A DNA stretch of 64,000 bases, taken from JBBQSN01 sp963825505. Lineage in GTDB: Bacteria > Actinomycetota > Actinomycetes > Actinomycetales > CAWJMD01. The notes beneath the pieces were generated by a model. That model searched no databases. It was not told the origin of the DNA and saw nothing but the letters and a program-made list of their open reading frames with translations. Of the stretch, positions 57,695-64,000 are shown in pieces. The position numbers were made by a program, and so were the translations under genes. Each line of letters opens with the position of its first letter. The first letter of the stretch is position 1. The DNA lies in the NCBI GenBank assembly GCA_963825505.1, contig CAWGTL010000002.1, positions 159,616-223,615 on the forward strand, read 5' to 3'.

Positions 57695-58825
57695 TCAGCC
57701 CGCCATCCGCACCGGCATCAGCAGGTAGCGGTAGCCGGTGTCGTCGTCGCCCTCGGCGCCGTCCTGGCCGGTGAGCACCGCCGGCTTGGTGGCCTGGGTG
57801 AACGACAGCCGCACGTGCGTGGTGCCCAGCGCGTTCAGGCCGTCGAGCAGGAAGCCCGGGTTGAAGGCGATCGTGATGTCCTCGCCGACGAGCCGGGCCT
57901 CGAGCCGCTCGGACGCCTGCGCGTCGTCGCCCTGGCCGGCCTCGAGGTCGACCTGGCCCTCGGAGAAGCTCAGCCGCACCGGGGTGTTGCGCTCGGCCAC
58001 GAGCGCGACCCGCCGGACGGCCTCGATCAGGCGGTGGGTCTCGACCACGGCGTACGTCTGCGCCTCGGCCGGGAACAGCGCCCGCACCTTGGGGTAGTCG
58101 CCGTCGACGAGCAGCGAGGTGGTGCGCCGGCCGCCGGCGGAGAAGCCGATGAGGTCCTGGCCGCCGTCGGCGGACAGCGCGACCGTGACGTCGCCGCCCT
58201 GACCGAGGGTCTTGGCGACCTCGGACAGCGTGCGGGCCCGCACCAGCGTGGCGGTCTCGGCGCCCGACGAGGCCGGCCGCCACGGCAGCTCCCGCATGGC
58301 GAGGCGGTAGCGGTCGGTGGCCAGCAGGGTGACGGTGTCGCCGGCGATCTCCATCCGCACGCCGGTGAGGATCGGCAGCGTCTCGTCGCGGCTGGCCGCG
58401 ACCGTGACCTGCGCGACCGCCGAGCTGAACACCTCGGACGACACGGTGCCGGCCTCGGCCGGCATCTCCGGGCGGGCCGGGTACTCCTCGACCGGCATGG
58501 TCATCAGGGTGAAGCGGCTCGCCCCGCAGGTGAGCACGATCTTGGCGCCGTCCTGGGCCAGCTCGACCGGCTTGTCCGGCAGGCTGCGGCAGATGTCGGC
58601 GAGCAGGCGGCCGGACACCAGCGCCTGGCCGGGCTCGCTGACGTCGGCCGGCACGTCGACCTTGGCCGAGACCTCGTAGTCGAACCCGGACAGCTCCAGG
58701 ACGCCGTCGGCCCGGGCGTCGAGCAGCAGACCGGCCAGCACCGGGACGGGAGGACGGCTGGGCAGCGACCGGGCCGTCCAGGTGACGGCCTCGGCCAGCA
58801 CGTCGCGCTCAACGCGCAGCTTCAC
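57695..58825 (-). CDS. dnaN: DNA polymerase III sliding clamp
   Basis: A 376-residue beta clamp with three repeated domains. VKLRVERDVLAEAVTWTARS starts it; KIVLTCGASRFTLMTMPVEE, ETLPILTGVRMEIAGDTVTL with ATDRYRLAMREL, and the C-terminal GYRYLLMPVRMAG (the MPVR/MPM-like end of the protein-binding cleft) are seen. GTG at 58825 with GGAAGGGGTC upstream, preferred over an upstream in-frame codon at 58939 that lies in oriC. Confidence 0.97.
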   Translation of the reverse strand: MKLRVERDVLAEAVTWTARSLPSRPPVPVLAGLLLDARADGVLELSGFDYEVSAKVDVPADVSEPGQALVSGRLLADICRSLPDKPVELAQDGAKIVLTCGASRFTLMTMPVEEYPARPEMPAEAGTVSSEVFSSAVAQVTVAASRDETLPILTGVRMEIAGDTVTLLATDRYRLAMRELPWRPASSGAETATLVRARTLSEVAKTLGQGGDVTVALSADGGQDLIGFSAGGRRTTSLLVDGDYPKVRALFPAEAQTYAVVETHRLIEAVRRVALVAERNTPVRLSFSEGQVDLEAGQGDDAQASERLEARLVGEDITIAFNPGFLLDGLNALGTTHVRLSFTQATKPAVLTGQDGAEGDDDTGYRYLLMPVRMAG

Positions 58826-59030
58826 AACGACCCCTTCCGGACGGGCACCTGCGCGGCCCCGGCCCGGCCGATCACCAGGACGGGATCGGCTCGGGAGGAC
58901 CGCGCGCGAGATTGCGGGCCCGACCCTACGGCAGTGCACCCACGGTGGTGAACCAGGTCACCCGAGCGGGCCCGGTGACCAGCCCGCGCCGACGACCTGG
59001 CGAGGCCCTGGCGAGGGCCTCGGTCGGCCC

Positions 59031-59340
59031 GTCGTCCACATCCGCACAGATGGCTCGTCATCCAGCTCCGGGGAAGAGAACTGTTCTTCGTTGTCATAGC
59101 GGCTGTGCATTCTGGGGACGGAGCGCGTCGTCGCAGGTCAGGGCCCAGATCGGCTGTGGACGGGCTGTTGACGGCCGGGGGAGTGACGACCCGTGCCGGT
59201 GGACGGACGCGGTACCGGTGGGTGCCGGCCGCGCTCGTCCACAGGGGTCCACCGGCGGTCCACCGGCTCGTCCACCGTCGTCCACGAGGCTCCTCACGGC
59301 GTCCACAGAGTTGTCCACAGGTGTGGGAGAAGCGGAGAGA
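59031..59340. other. oriC: Chromosomal replication origin oriC
   Basis: The 560-bp non-coding gap between dnaA and dnaN carries clustered DnaA boxes. Exact TTGTCCACA is at 59311-59319. Near matches are GTCGTCCACA (59031-59040), TGTGGACGG reversed (59155-59163), CTCGTCCACA (59234-59243) and GGCGTCCACA (59298-59307), with several GTCCACC/GTCCACG variants at 59245-59290. The segment 59071-59115 is relatively AT-rich and is the best candidate for unwinding. Location and composition match actinobacterial origins. Minimal boundaries are inferred; 58826-59030 shows nothing specific. Confidence 0.88.
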
Positions 59341-59385
59341 CCCCCGCCAGCCGTGCGCCGGGGGTGGTATCCGGTCGAGCCGGGC

Positions 59386-60834
59386 TCAACCGCGTGGCTG
59401 CTGCCGGATCCGGTTGGTCAGCTCGGTGACCTGGTTGTAGATCGAGCGGCGCTCGGTCATCAGCTCGCGCACCTTGCGGTTGGCGTGCATCACCGTGGTG
59501 TGGTCGCGGCCGCCGAAGGCCTGGCCGATCTTCGGCAGCGACAGGTCGGTCATCTCCCGGCACAGGTACATCGCGATCTGCCGTGCCGTCACCAGCACCC
59601 GCGACCGCGAGGTGCCGGTGAGGTCCTCCAGCGTCAGCCCGAAGTAGTCGGCCGTCTGGGCCATGATCGTCGAGGCGGTGATGTCCTGGGCGCCGTCGTC
59701 GGAGATGAGGTCCTTGAGCACGACCTCGGCGAGCTGGAGGTCCACCGGCTGGCGGTTGAGGCTCGCGAACGCGGTCACCCGGATCAGGGCGCCCTCGAGC
59801 TCGCGGATGTTGGTGGAGATCTTCGAGGCGATGTACTCCAGCACGTCGTCCGGCGCCCGCAGCGAGTCGCCGATCGCCTTCTTGCGCAGGATCGCGATCC
59901 GGGTCTCGAGGTCGGGCGGCTGCACGTCGGTGAGCAGGCCCCACTCGAACCGCGAGCGCATCCGCTCCTCGAACCCGGACAGCTGCTTGGGCGGCAGGTC
60001 GGAGGTGATCACGACCTGCTTGTTCGCCTGGTGCAGCGCGTTGAAGGTGTGGAAGAACTCCTCCTGCGTCTGCACCTTGCCCTGCAGGAACTGGATGTCG
60101 TCGATGAGGAGCACGTCGACGTCGCGGTACCGGCGCTGGAACACCTGCGCCTTGTCGTCGCGGATCGAGTTGATGAACTCGTTGGTGAACTCCTCGGAGT
60201 TCACGTAGCGGACCCGCACCCCCGGGTAGAGGTGCTGGGCGTAGTCGCCGATCGCGTGCAGCAGGTGGGTCTTGCCCAGCCCGGAGTCGCCGTAGACGAA
60301 GAGCGGGTTGTAGGCCTTGGCCGGAGCCTCGGCCACCGCCACCGACGCGGCGTGCGCGAACCGGTTGGAGGCGCCGATGACGAAGGTGTCGAAGGTGTAG
60401 CGCGGGTTCAGCCGGGCCGGCTCGATGCCGCGCTGCGCGTCGCGGGGACGGGTGGCGCCGCCGACGTGGCGGCCACCCACCGGGCCCGAGGCGGGGAGGT
60501 CCTCGGCGCGGACCTCCTCGGCGGTCTGGCGGTCGGGGGTCTCGGTCGGGGTCCCGTCGGGGACGGCCGCGGCAGCGGGGTCGACCGTGACGGCCAGGCG
60601 GACCGACTGGGAGAACCGTGTGCTCAGCAGCTCGGCGATCGGCTCGCGCAGCCGGCTCTCGAACATCTGCTTGGTGAGGTCGTCCGGCACGGCGAACAGC
60701 GCGGTGTCGTCGATCAGCCCGATCGGACGGGAGAGGCGCACGAACGCCATCTGCTGCGGACTGACCCGCGGGTCCTCCTGCAGGTCGGCCCGGACGTCGG
60801 TCCAGGCGGCCAGCAGATCGGCAGAATCGGGCAA
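59386..60834 (-). CDS. dnaA: Chromosomal replication initiator DnaA
   Basis: A 482-residue DnaA. Domain I starts LPDSADLLAAWTDVRADLQE; a short acidic linker follows; Walker A is VYGDSGLGKTHLLHAIGDYA, Walker B VDVLLIDDIQFLQGK, and the DNA-binding domain has FGGRDHTTVMHANRKVRELM. The TTG at 60834 is preferred to the GTG at 60888 because AAGGAGG lies 8 nt upstream and because the longer start would overlap a DnaA box. It opens oriC and probably represses its own promoter. Confidence 0.96.
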   Translation of the reverse strand: MPDSADLLAAWTDVRADLQEDPRVSPQQMAFVRLSRPIGLIDDTALFAVPDDLTKQMFESRLREPIAELLSTRFSQSVRLAVTVDPAAAAVPDGTPTETPDRQTAEEVRAEDLPASGPVGGRHVGGATRPRDAQRGIEPARLNPRYTFDTFVIGASNRFAHAASVAVAEAPAKAYNPLFVYGDSGLGKTHLLHAIGDYAQHLYPGVRVRYVNSEEFTNEFINSIRDDKAQVFQRRYRDVDVLLIDDIQFLQGKVQTQEEFFHTFNALHQANKQVVITSDLPPKQLSGFEERMRSRFEWGLLTDVQPPDLETRIAILRKKAIGDSLRAPDDVLEYIASKISTNIRELEGALIRVTAFASLNRQPVDLQLAEVVLKDLISDDGAQDITASTIMAQTADYFGLTLEDLTGTSRSRVLVTARQIAMYLCREMTDLSLPKIGQAFGGRDHTTVMHANRKVRELMTERRSIYNQVTELTNRIRQQPRG

Positions 60835-60878
60835 GCCCAGCGCCTCCTTCGACGTCGCCCGGAGCACGATCCACAGAC

Positions 60879-60887
60879 TTGTCCACA
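60879..60887 (+). promoter_or_regulatory. DnaA box in the dnaA leader
   Basis: Exact TTGTCCACA about 45 bp upstream of the dnaA start, flanked by GATCCACAGA (60868-60877) and followed by ACCTGTGGGAT. Suits autoregulation of dnaA. Confidence 0.65.
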
Positions 60888-61121
60888 ACCTGTGGGATCA
60901 GCACCGAGACCGGTACCCGGGAGCGGCACCTCGAGCGGGGTTCTCCCCGTCGCCGCGTGACCGTAACAACTCCGCGCGGCCGTCCACAAGCGGATCCGGA
61001 CAACGCCCGGCCGGCGCGCAGCCGACCCGGGCGCGCCCTCTACGGCGTGTCGCCGCGGGACCCGGTGCTGCGGGTGCGACGCTGGGAGGTTGGGCCAGGT
61101 GGCTCGCAGCCCGCGGCCGGT

Positions 61122-61151
61122 TTGACCCGCTGAGCGTGCGGGCCGTACCGT
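61122..61151 (+). promoter_or_regulatory. Probable rpmH promoter
   Basis: TTGACC (61122-61127), 18-bp spacer and TACCGT (61146-61151), about 160 bp before rpmH. This is a good housekeeping-sigma match in the 476-bp dnaA-rpmH gap, which otherwise holds the dnaA leader and no further gene. Confidence 0.55.
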
Positions 61152-61310
61152 GATCAGGCCTGTCGACCGGCCACTGTCGCATGCCCACGCACCCGTCCAC
61201 CCGGACGGGCCGGCGCGGGCGTCCGGTGGTGCCCGGCTCGGGAGGCACCTGGCCGAAGGCGTGCGTCCGCGCACGCGGTACATCCTTCCCCGCTGAGCAC
61301 CGGAGTCGTC

Positions 61311-61448
61311 GTGAGCAAGCGCACCTTCCAGCCGAACAACCGCCGCCGGGCCAAGACCCACGGCTTCCGCCTGCGGATGCGCACCCGCGCCGGCCGCGCC
61401 ATCCTCGCGGCGCGCCGCCGCAAGGGCCGCTCCGAGCTGTCGGCCTGA
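61311..61448 (+). CDS. rpmH: 50S ribosomal protein L34
   Basis: A 45-residue L34: VSKRTFQPNNRRRAKTHGFR, LRMRTRAGRAILAARRRKG and RSELSA. All conserved positions are present and the length is standard. GTG at 61311. It precedes rnpA as in nearly all bacteria; too short for many gene callers. Confidence 0.97.
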   Translation: MSKRTFQPNNRRRAKTHGFRLRMRTRAGRAILAARRRKGRSELSA

Positions 61449-61490
61449 TCCCGGCGCTCCCCGCGCCATCCGAGGCCTGACGCCGCACCC

Positions 61491-61899
61491 GTGCTCCCGG
61501 CGACGCACCGTCTGACCCGGGGCCACGAGTTCTCCCTGGCCCTGCGCAGCGGCGTGCGCGCCGGCCGGCCGTCCCTGGTGGTGCACCTCGCGGTCCCGCG
61601 CCCGGCCACCGCCGCGCGCGGTCCACCCGCTGCAGGCGCTGGACCCCGCCGACCCCCCGCGGATCGGTTTCGTGGTCTCCCGGGCCGTGGGCGGCTCGGT
61701 GGTCCGCCACCGGGTGCAGCGCCGGCTGCGGCACCTGGTGCTCCCCCTGCTCCCCGACCTGCCTGGAGGTTGCCTCGTGGTGGTCCGGGCACTGCCGTCG
61801 GCGGCCACGCTGACCAGCGCCGAGCTCGACGCCGACCTGCGCCCCGCACTGAGGTCGTGCCTGCGCAAGGCCGACGCCGTCGGGACCGGCGCCCGATGA
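61491..61899 (+). pseudogene. rnpA: Ribonuclease P protein component, frame broken in this sequence
   Basis: From GTG 61491 the frame reads VLPATHRLTRGHEFSLALRS, then RAGRPSLVVHLAVPRPATAA. The rest, VHPLQALDPADPPRIGFVVS, RAVGGSVVRHRVQRRLRHLV and VVRALPSAAT, is in the +1 frame and ends at 61899, overlapping the yidD ATG (ATGA). The span, 409 nt, is one base over a codon multiple; GCGCGCGG near 61614-61621 is the likely spot. RnpA is needed to mature tRNA, so a true loss is improbable and an assembly indel is the simplest explanation. Confidence 0.85.
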
Positions 61900-62186
61900 G
61901 CGCCGCGCGGACCGCCGGCCGGTTCCTCGTGCGGCTGCCGTCGCTGCTGCTGATGCTGCTCGTGCGCGCCTACCAGCTGCTCGTCTCGCCCCTGCTCGGG
62001 CCGTCCTGCCGGTTCTACCCGTCGTGCTCGGCCTACGGCCTGGAGGCGCTGAGGGTGCACGGCGCGGTCCGCGGCACCTGGCTCACCGTCCGTCGCCTGC
62101 TGCGCTGCCACCCGTGGAACCCGGGCGGCGTCGACGAAGTTCCTCCTGCGAGGGCGGGTCGTCCGCACCGCAGCCAGCACGCCTGA
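61896..62186 (+). CDS. yidD: Membrane protein insertion efficiency factor YidD
   Basis: A 96-residue YidD. LLMLLVRAYQLLVSPLLGPS, CRFYPSCSAYGLEALRVHGA and RRLLRCHPWNPGGVDEVPP carry the three conserved Cys and the HPWNPGG motif. It assists YidC-dependent insertion at the membrane surface. The ATG at 61896 overlaps the rnpA stop. Confidence 0.95.
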   Translation: MSAARTAGRFLVRLPSLLLMLLVRAYQLLVSPLLGPSCRFYPSCSAYGLEALRVHGAVRGTWLTVRRLLRCHPWNPGGVDEVPPARAGRPHRSQHA

Positions 62187-62230
62187 CCTCCGCGGGCGCG
62201 CCCGCACCGAAACCCACCTAGGAGCACACG

Positions 62231-63223
62231 TTGGAGATCCTCAAGCCGATCGAGATCGCGGTGGCCTGGATCATGGTCCAGTTCCACTCGCTGCTCACCT
62301 CGATCGGGATGGACCCGGCGTCGGGGTGGACGTGGGCGCTGTCGATCGTCGGCCTCACCGTCGTCATCCGGATCATCCTCATCCCCCTGTTCGTCAAGCA
62401 GATCAACGCCTCTCGCGGCATGCAGCTGATCCAGCCCGAGCTGCGCAAGATCCAGGACAAGTACAAGGGGAAGAAGGACGAGGCCTCCCGGCAGGCCATG
62501 ACCAAGGAGACGATGGATCTCTACAAGAAGACCGGGACCAACCCGTTCTCCTCGTGCCTGCCGATCCTGCTCCAGATGCCGATCTTCTTCGCGCTGTTCC
62601 GCGTGCTCAACGTGTACGTGGTGCAGCAGAGGGAGATCGGGCCGCTCTCGATCGAGCTCGCGAAGCAGGCCGACAGCTCCTCGCTGTTCGGTGCCCAGCT
62701 GTCGTCGACCTTCCTCAACAGCGGCGACAACTGGGAGGTCAAGGTCCTCACGGTCGTGCTGATCGTGCTGATGTCGGCCTCGCAGTTCTTCACCCAGAAG
62801 CAGCTGATGAGCAAGAACATGCCGGCCTCCGCGATGGAGGGGAACCCGTTCATCCAGCAGCAGAAGGTGCTGCTCTACGTGCTCCCGCTGGTGTTCGCGG
62901 TGTCCGGCGTGAACTTCCCGATCGGCGTGCTCCTGTACTGGCTCACCACCAACTTCTGGTCCGCCGGCCAGCAGTACTACGTGATCAAGCGCCGCCCGGC
63001 CCCCGGTTCGCCGGCCGAGACCGCCCGCAACGAGCGGCTGGCGCGCAAGGGCAAGCCGATCCCCGGCGCGGTGACGCTGATCAAGGACGACGAGCCGGAG
63101 CGCCCGCGCGGTCAGCGCACCCAGCCCAAGCGCAAGGACCGCAAGCGCAAGCCGCAGGCCGGTCCGGGCGGCGCACGCTCCGACGACGTCGACGACGAGC
63201 CCGACGCGGCCACCGGCACCTAG
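62231..63223 (+). CDS. yidC: Membrane protein insertase YidC
   Basis: A 330-residue actinobacterial YidC with five core membrane segments. LSIVGLTVVIRIILIPLFVK carries the conserved Arg in the hydrophilic groove; then IQDKYKGKKDEASRQAMTKE, LPILLQMPIFFALFRVLN and SGVNFPIGVLLYWLTTNFWS. A basic cytoplasmic tail (RKDRKRKPQAGPGG) contacts ribosomes. The E. coli periplasmic domain is absent, as expected. TTG at 62231 with AGGAGC upstream. Confidence 0.96.
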   Translation: MEILKPIEIAVAWIMVQFHSLLTSIGMDPASGWTWALSIVGLTVVIRIILIPLFVKQINASRGMQLIQPELRKIQDKYKGKKDEASRQAMTKETMDLYKKTGTNPFSSCLPILLQMPIFFALFRVLNVYVVQQREIGPLSIELAKQADSSSLFGAQLSSTFLNSGDNWEVKVLTVVLIVLMSASQFFTQKQLMSKNMPASAMEGNPFIQQQKVLLYVLPLVFAVSGVNFPIGVLLYWLTTNFWSAGQQYYVIKRRPAPGSPAETARNERLARKGKPIPGAVTLIKDDEPERPRGQRTQPKRKDRKRKPQAGPGGARSDDVDDEPDAATGT

Positions 63224-63317
63224 ACCCACCTCCGCGACGCCGTGCCGCAGCGCCCACGCGCGCCGGCAGGACGTCCCGGCTCCCGACCCGTACGACCAGC
63301 CCAGCCAGGAGATCCCG

Positions 63318-63980
63318 ATGACCGACAGCACCGACACCGCTCCCGCAGCCGCCGCCACCGACGAGGAGGCCCACGCCACGTCCGCCGAGGCGACCGCCAC
63401 GGACGAGGCGGCCACCGACGAGACCGGAACCGACGAGAGCGCCGACGAGAGCAGCACCGGCGAGGACGCCACGGACGACGGCGAGCAGTCCACCCGCCGC
63501 AAGCCGTCCGTCCAGCGGCTCGAGGAGGAGGGCGACGTCGCAGCCGACTACCTCGAGGAGCTGCTCGACATCCTCGACCTGGACGGTGACATCGACATCG
63601 ACGTCGAGAACGGCCGAGCCGCCGTCTCCGTCGTCGCCGACCCGGGCTCGGAACGCGCCCTGAAGCGGCTCGTCGGCTCCGGCGGCGAGGTGCTCGAGGC
63701 GCTGCAGGAGCTGACCCGCCTGGCGGTGCAGACCAGCACCGGTGAGCGCACCCGGCTGATGCTCGACGTCGCCGGCCACCGGGCTGCCCGCCGCGCGGCG
63801 CTGGAGAAGGTCGCCGCGACCGCCGTCGAGCAGGTGCGCACCGGGGGCGTGAAGGTCAGCCTGGAGCCGATGACGCCGTTCGAGCGCAAGGTGGTGCACG
63901 ACACCGTCGCCGCCGCGGGACTGCGGTCCGAGTCCGAGGGTGAGGACGCCGGCCGTCACGTGGTGATCCTCCCCGCCTGA
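63318..63980 (+). CDS. jag: Jag/KhpB RNA-binding protein
   Basis: A 220-residue protein. About 65 acidic low-complexity residues (Thr/Asp/Glu/Ala) replace the usual Jag_N domain. The KH region follows (LKRLVGSGGEVLEALQELTR), then the R3H domain near the end: LEPMTPFERKVVHDTVAAAG. KhpB-type proteins bind RNA with KhpA and influence division. ATG at 63318. It closes the rpmH-rnpA-yidD-yidC-jag run. Confidence 0.93.
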   Translation: MTDSTDTAPAAAATDEEAHATSAEATATDEAATDETGTDESADESSTGEDATDDGEQSTRRKPSVQRLEEEGDVAADYLEELLDILDLDGDIDIDVENGRAAVSVVADPGSERALKRLVGSGGEVLEALQELTRLAVQTSTGERTRLMLDVAGHRAARRAALEKVAATAVEQVRTGGVKVSLEPMTPFERKVVHDTVAAAGLRSESEGEDAGRHVVILPA

Positions 63981-63982
63981 CC

Positions 63983-63998
63983 TGTTTCACGTGGAACC
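63983..63998. other. parS: parS centromere site
   Basis: TGTTTCACGTGGAACC, matching the parS consensus TGTTTCACGTGAAACA at 13 of 16 positions, with the GTTTCACGTGGAAC core used in many actinobacteria. It lies 3 bp after jag, where rsmG, parA and parB usually follow just beyond the window. Probable ParB-binding site for origin segregation. Confidence 0.85.
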
Positions 63999-64000
63999 AG

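Noticed and set aside
58826..58939. dnaN extended to 414 residues
   Set aside because: The extension runs into the origin region; GTG 58825 has a ribosome site and starts at the conserved VKLRVERDVL.
60835..60888. dnaA starting at GTG 60888
   Set aside because: That codon lies against a DnaA box; the TTG at 60834 has AAGGAGG at correct spacing.

Overview
The window is very GC-rich (about 72% by eye) and gene-dense, with frequent GTG/TTG starts and many 4-nt GTGA/ATGA stop-start overlaps. Gene content and order are those of the replication-origin region of an actinobacterium. The gene set dnaA-dnaN-gnd-recF-DUF721-gyrB-gyrA-DUF3566, with crgA, DUF881 and a class E sortase nearby, fits Nocardioidaceae or a close relative best; the family is an inference.

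Layout. (1) 1-12,400: accessory metabolism and transport: a partial S9 peptidase, an Eis-like acetyltransferase, an MFS/SGNH pair, a drug-type ABC exporter, a secreted M15-like peptidase, a three-gene set (GPH-type transporter, sphingosine-phosphate-lyase-like PLP enzyme, LLM oxidoreductase), and a TetR/methyltransferase pair around a palindromic operator. (2) 12,400-15,910: ferredoxin-reductase-like flavoprotein, DUF427 protein and a membrane Ser/Thr kinase. (3) 15,966-28,160, all minus strand: a long purine-degradation cluster (uraD, uraH, uricase, three-subunit xanthine-dehydrogenase-type hydroxylase, 8-oxoguanine-deaminase-type amidohydrolase, malate synthase, DUF6986 aldolase-like protein, allantoinase, allantoicase). 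It should take oxopurines to glyoxylate and on to malate. (4) 28,389-32,166: secreted conserved protein, PepSY protein and a two-component system whose regulator is frame-broken. (5) 32,475-41,915: tRNA-Leu, then the cell-wall/division signalling operon fhaA-fhaB-pstP-rodA-pbpA-pknA-pknB. (6) 41,923-48,770: pabA, small membrane protein, sortase, DUF881, crgA, rhomboid, cyclophilin, an alanine-rich membrane protein, an RsbW-like ATPase, tRNA-Ala, a 39-residue DLW-39 protein and tRNA-Ile. (7) 48,878-60,834: DUF3566, gyrA, gyrB, DUF721, recF, gnd, dnaN, oriC and dnaA. (8) 61,311-64,000: rpmH, rnpA, yidD, yidC, jag and a parS site at the right edge.

The most unusual signals are: a 62-bp tandem cassette between fhaA and fhaB, in which each copy encodes a 21-residue SERSER peptide and preserves the GTGA stop-start overlap; apparent single-base frame breaks in the response regulator, DUF721 and rnpA (and perhaps a fourth gene), which may be assembly indels; gyrA whose conserved N-terminus can be reached only from a CTG codon; a motif (GYAAWR followed by D-x-W-A-x-A-T) shared by two neighbouring membrane proteins; and DnaA-box-like sites far from oriC. 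I saw no insertion sequence, prophage or CRISPR array.
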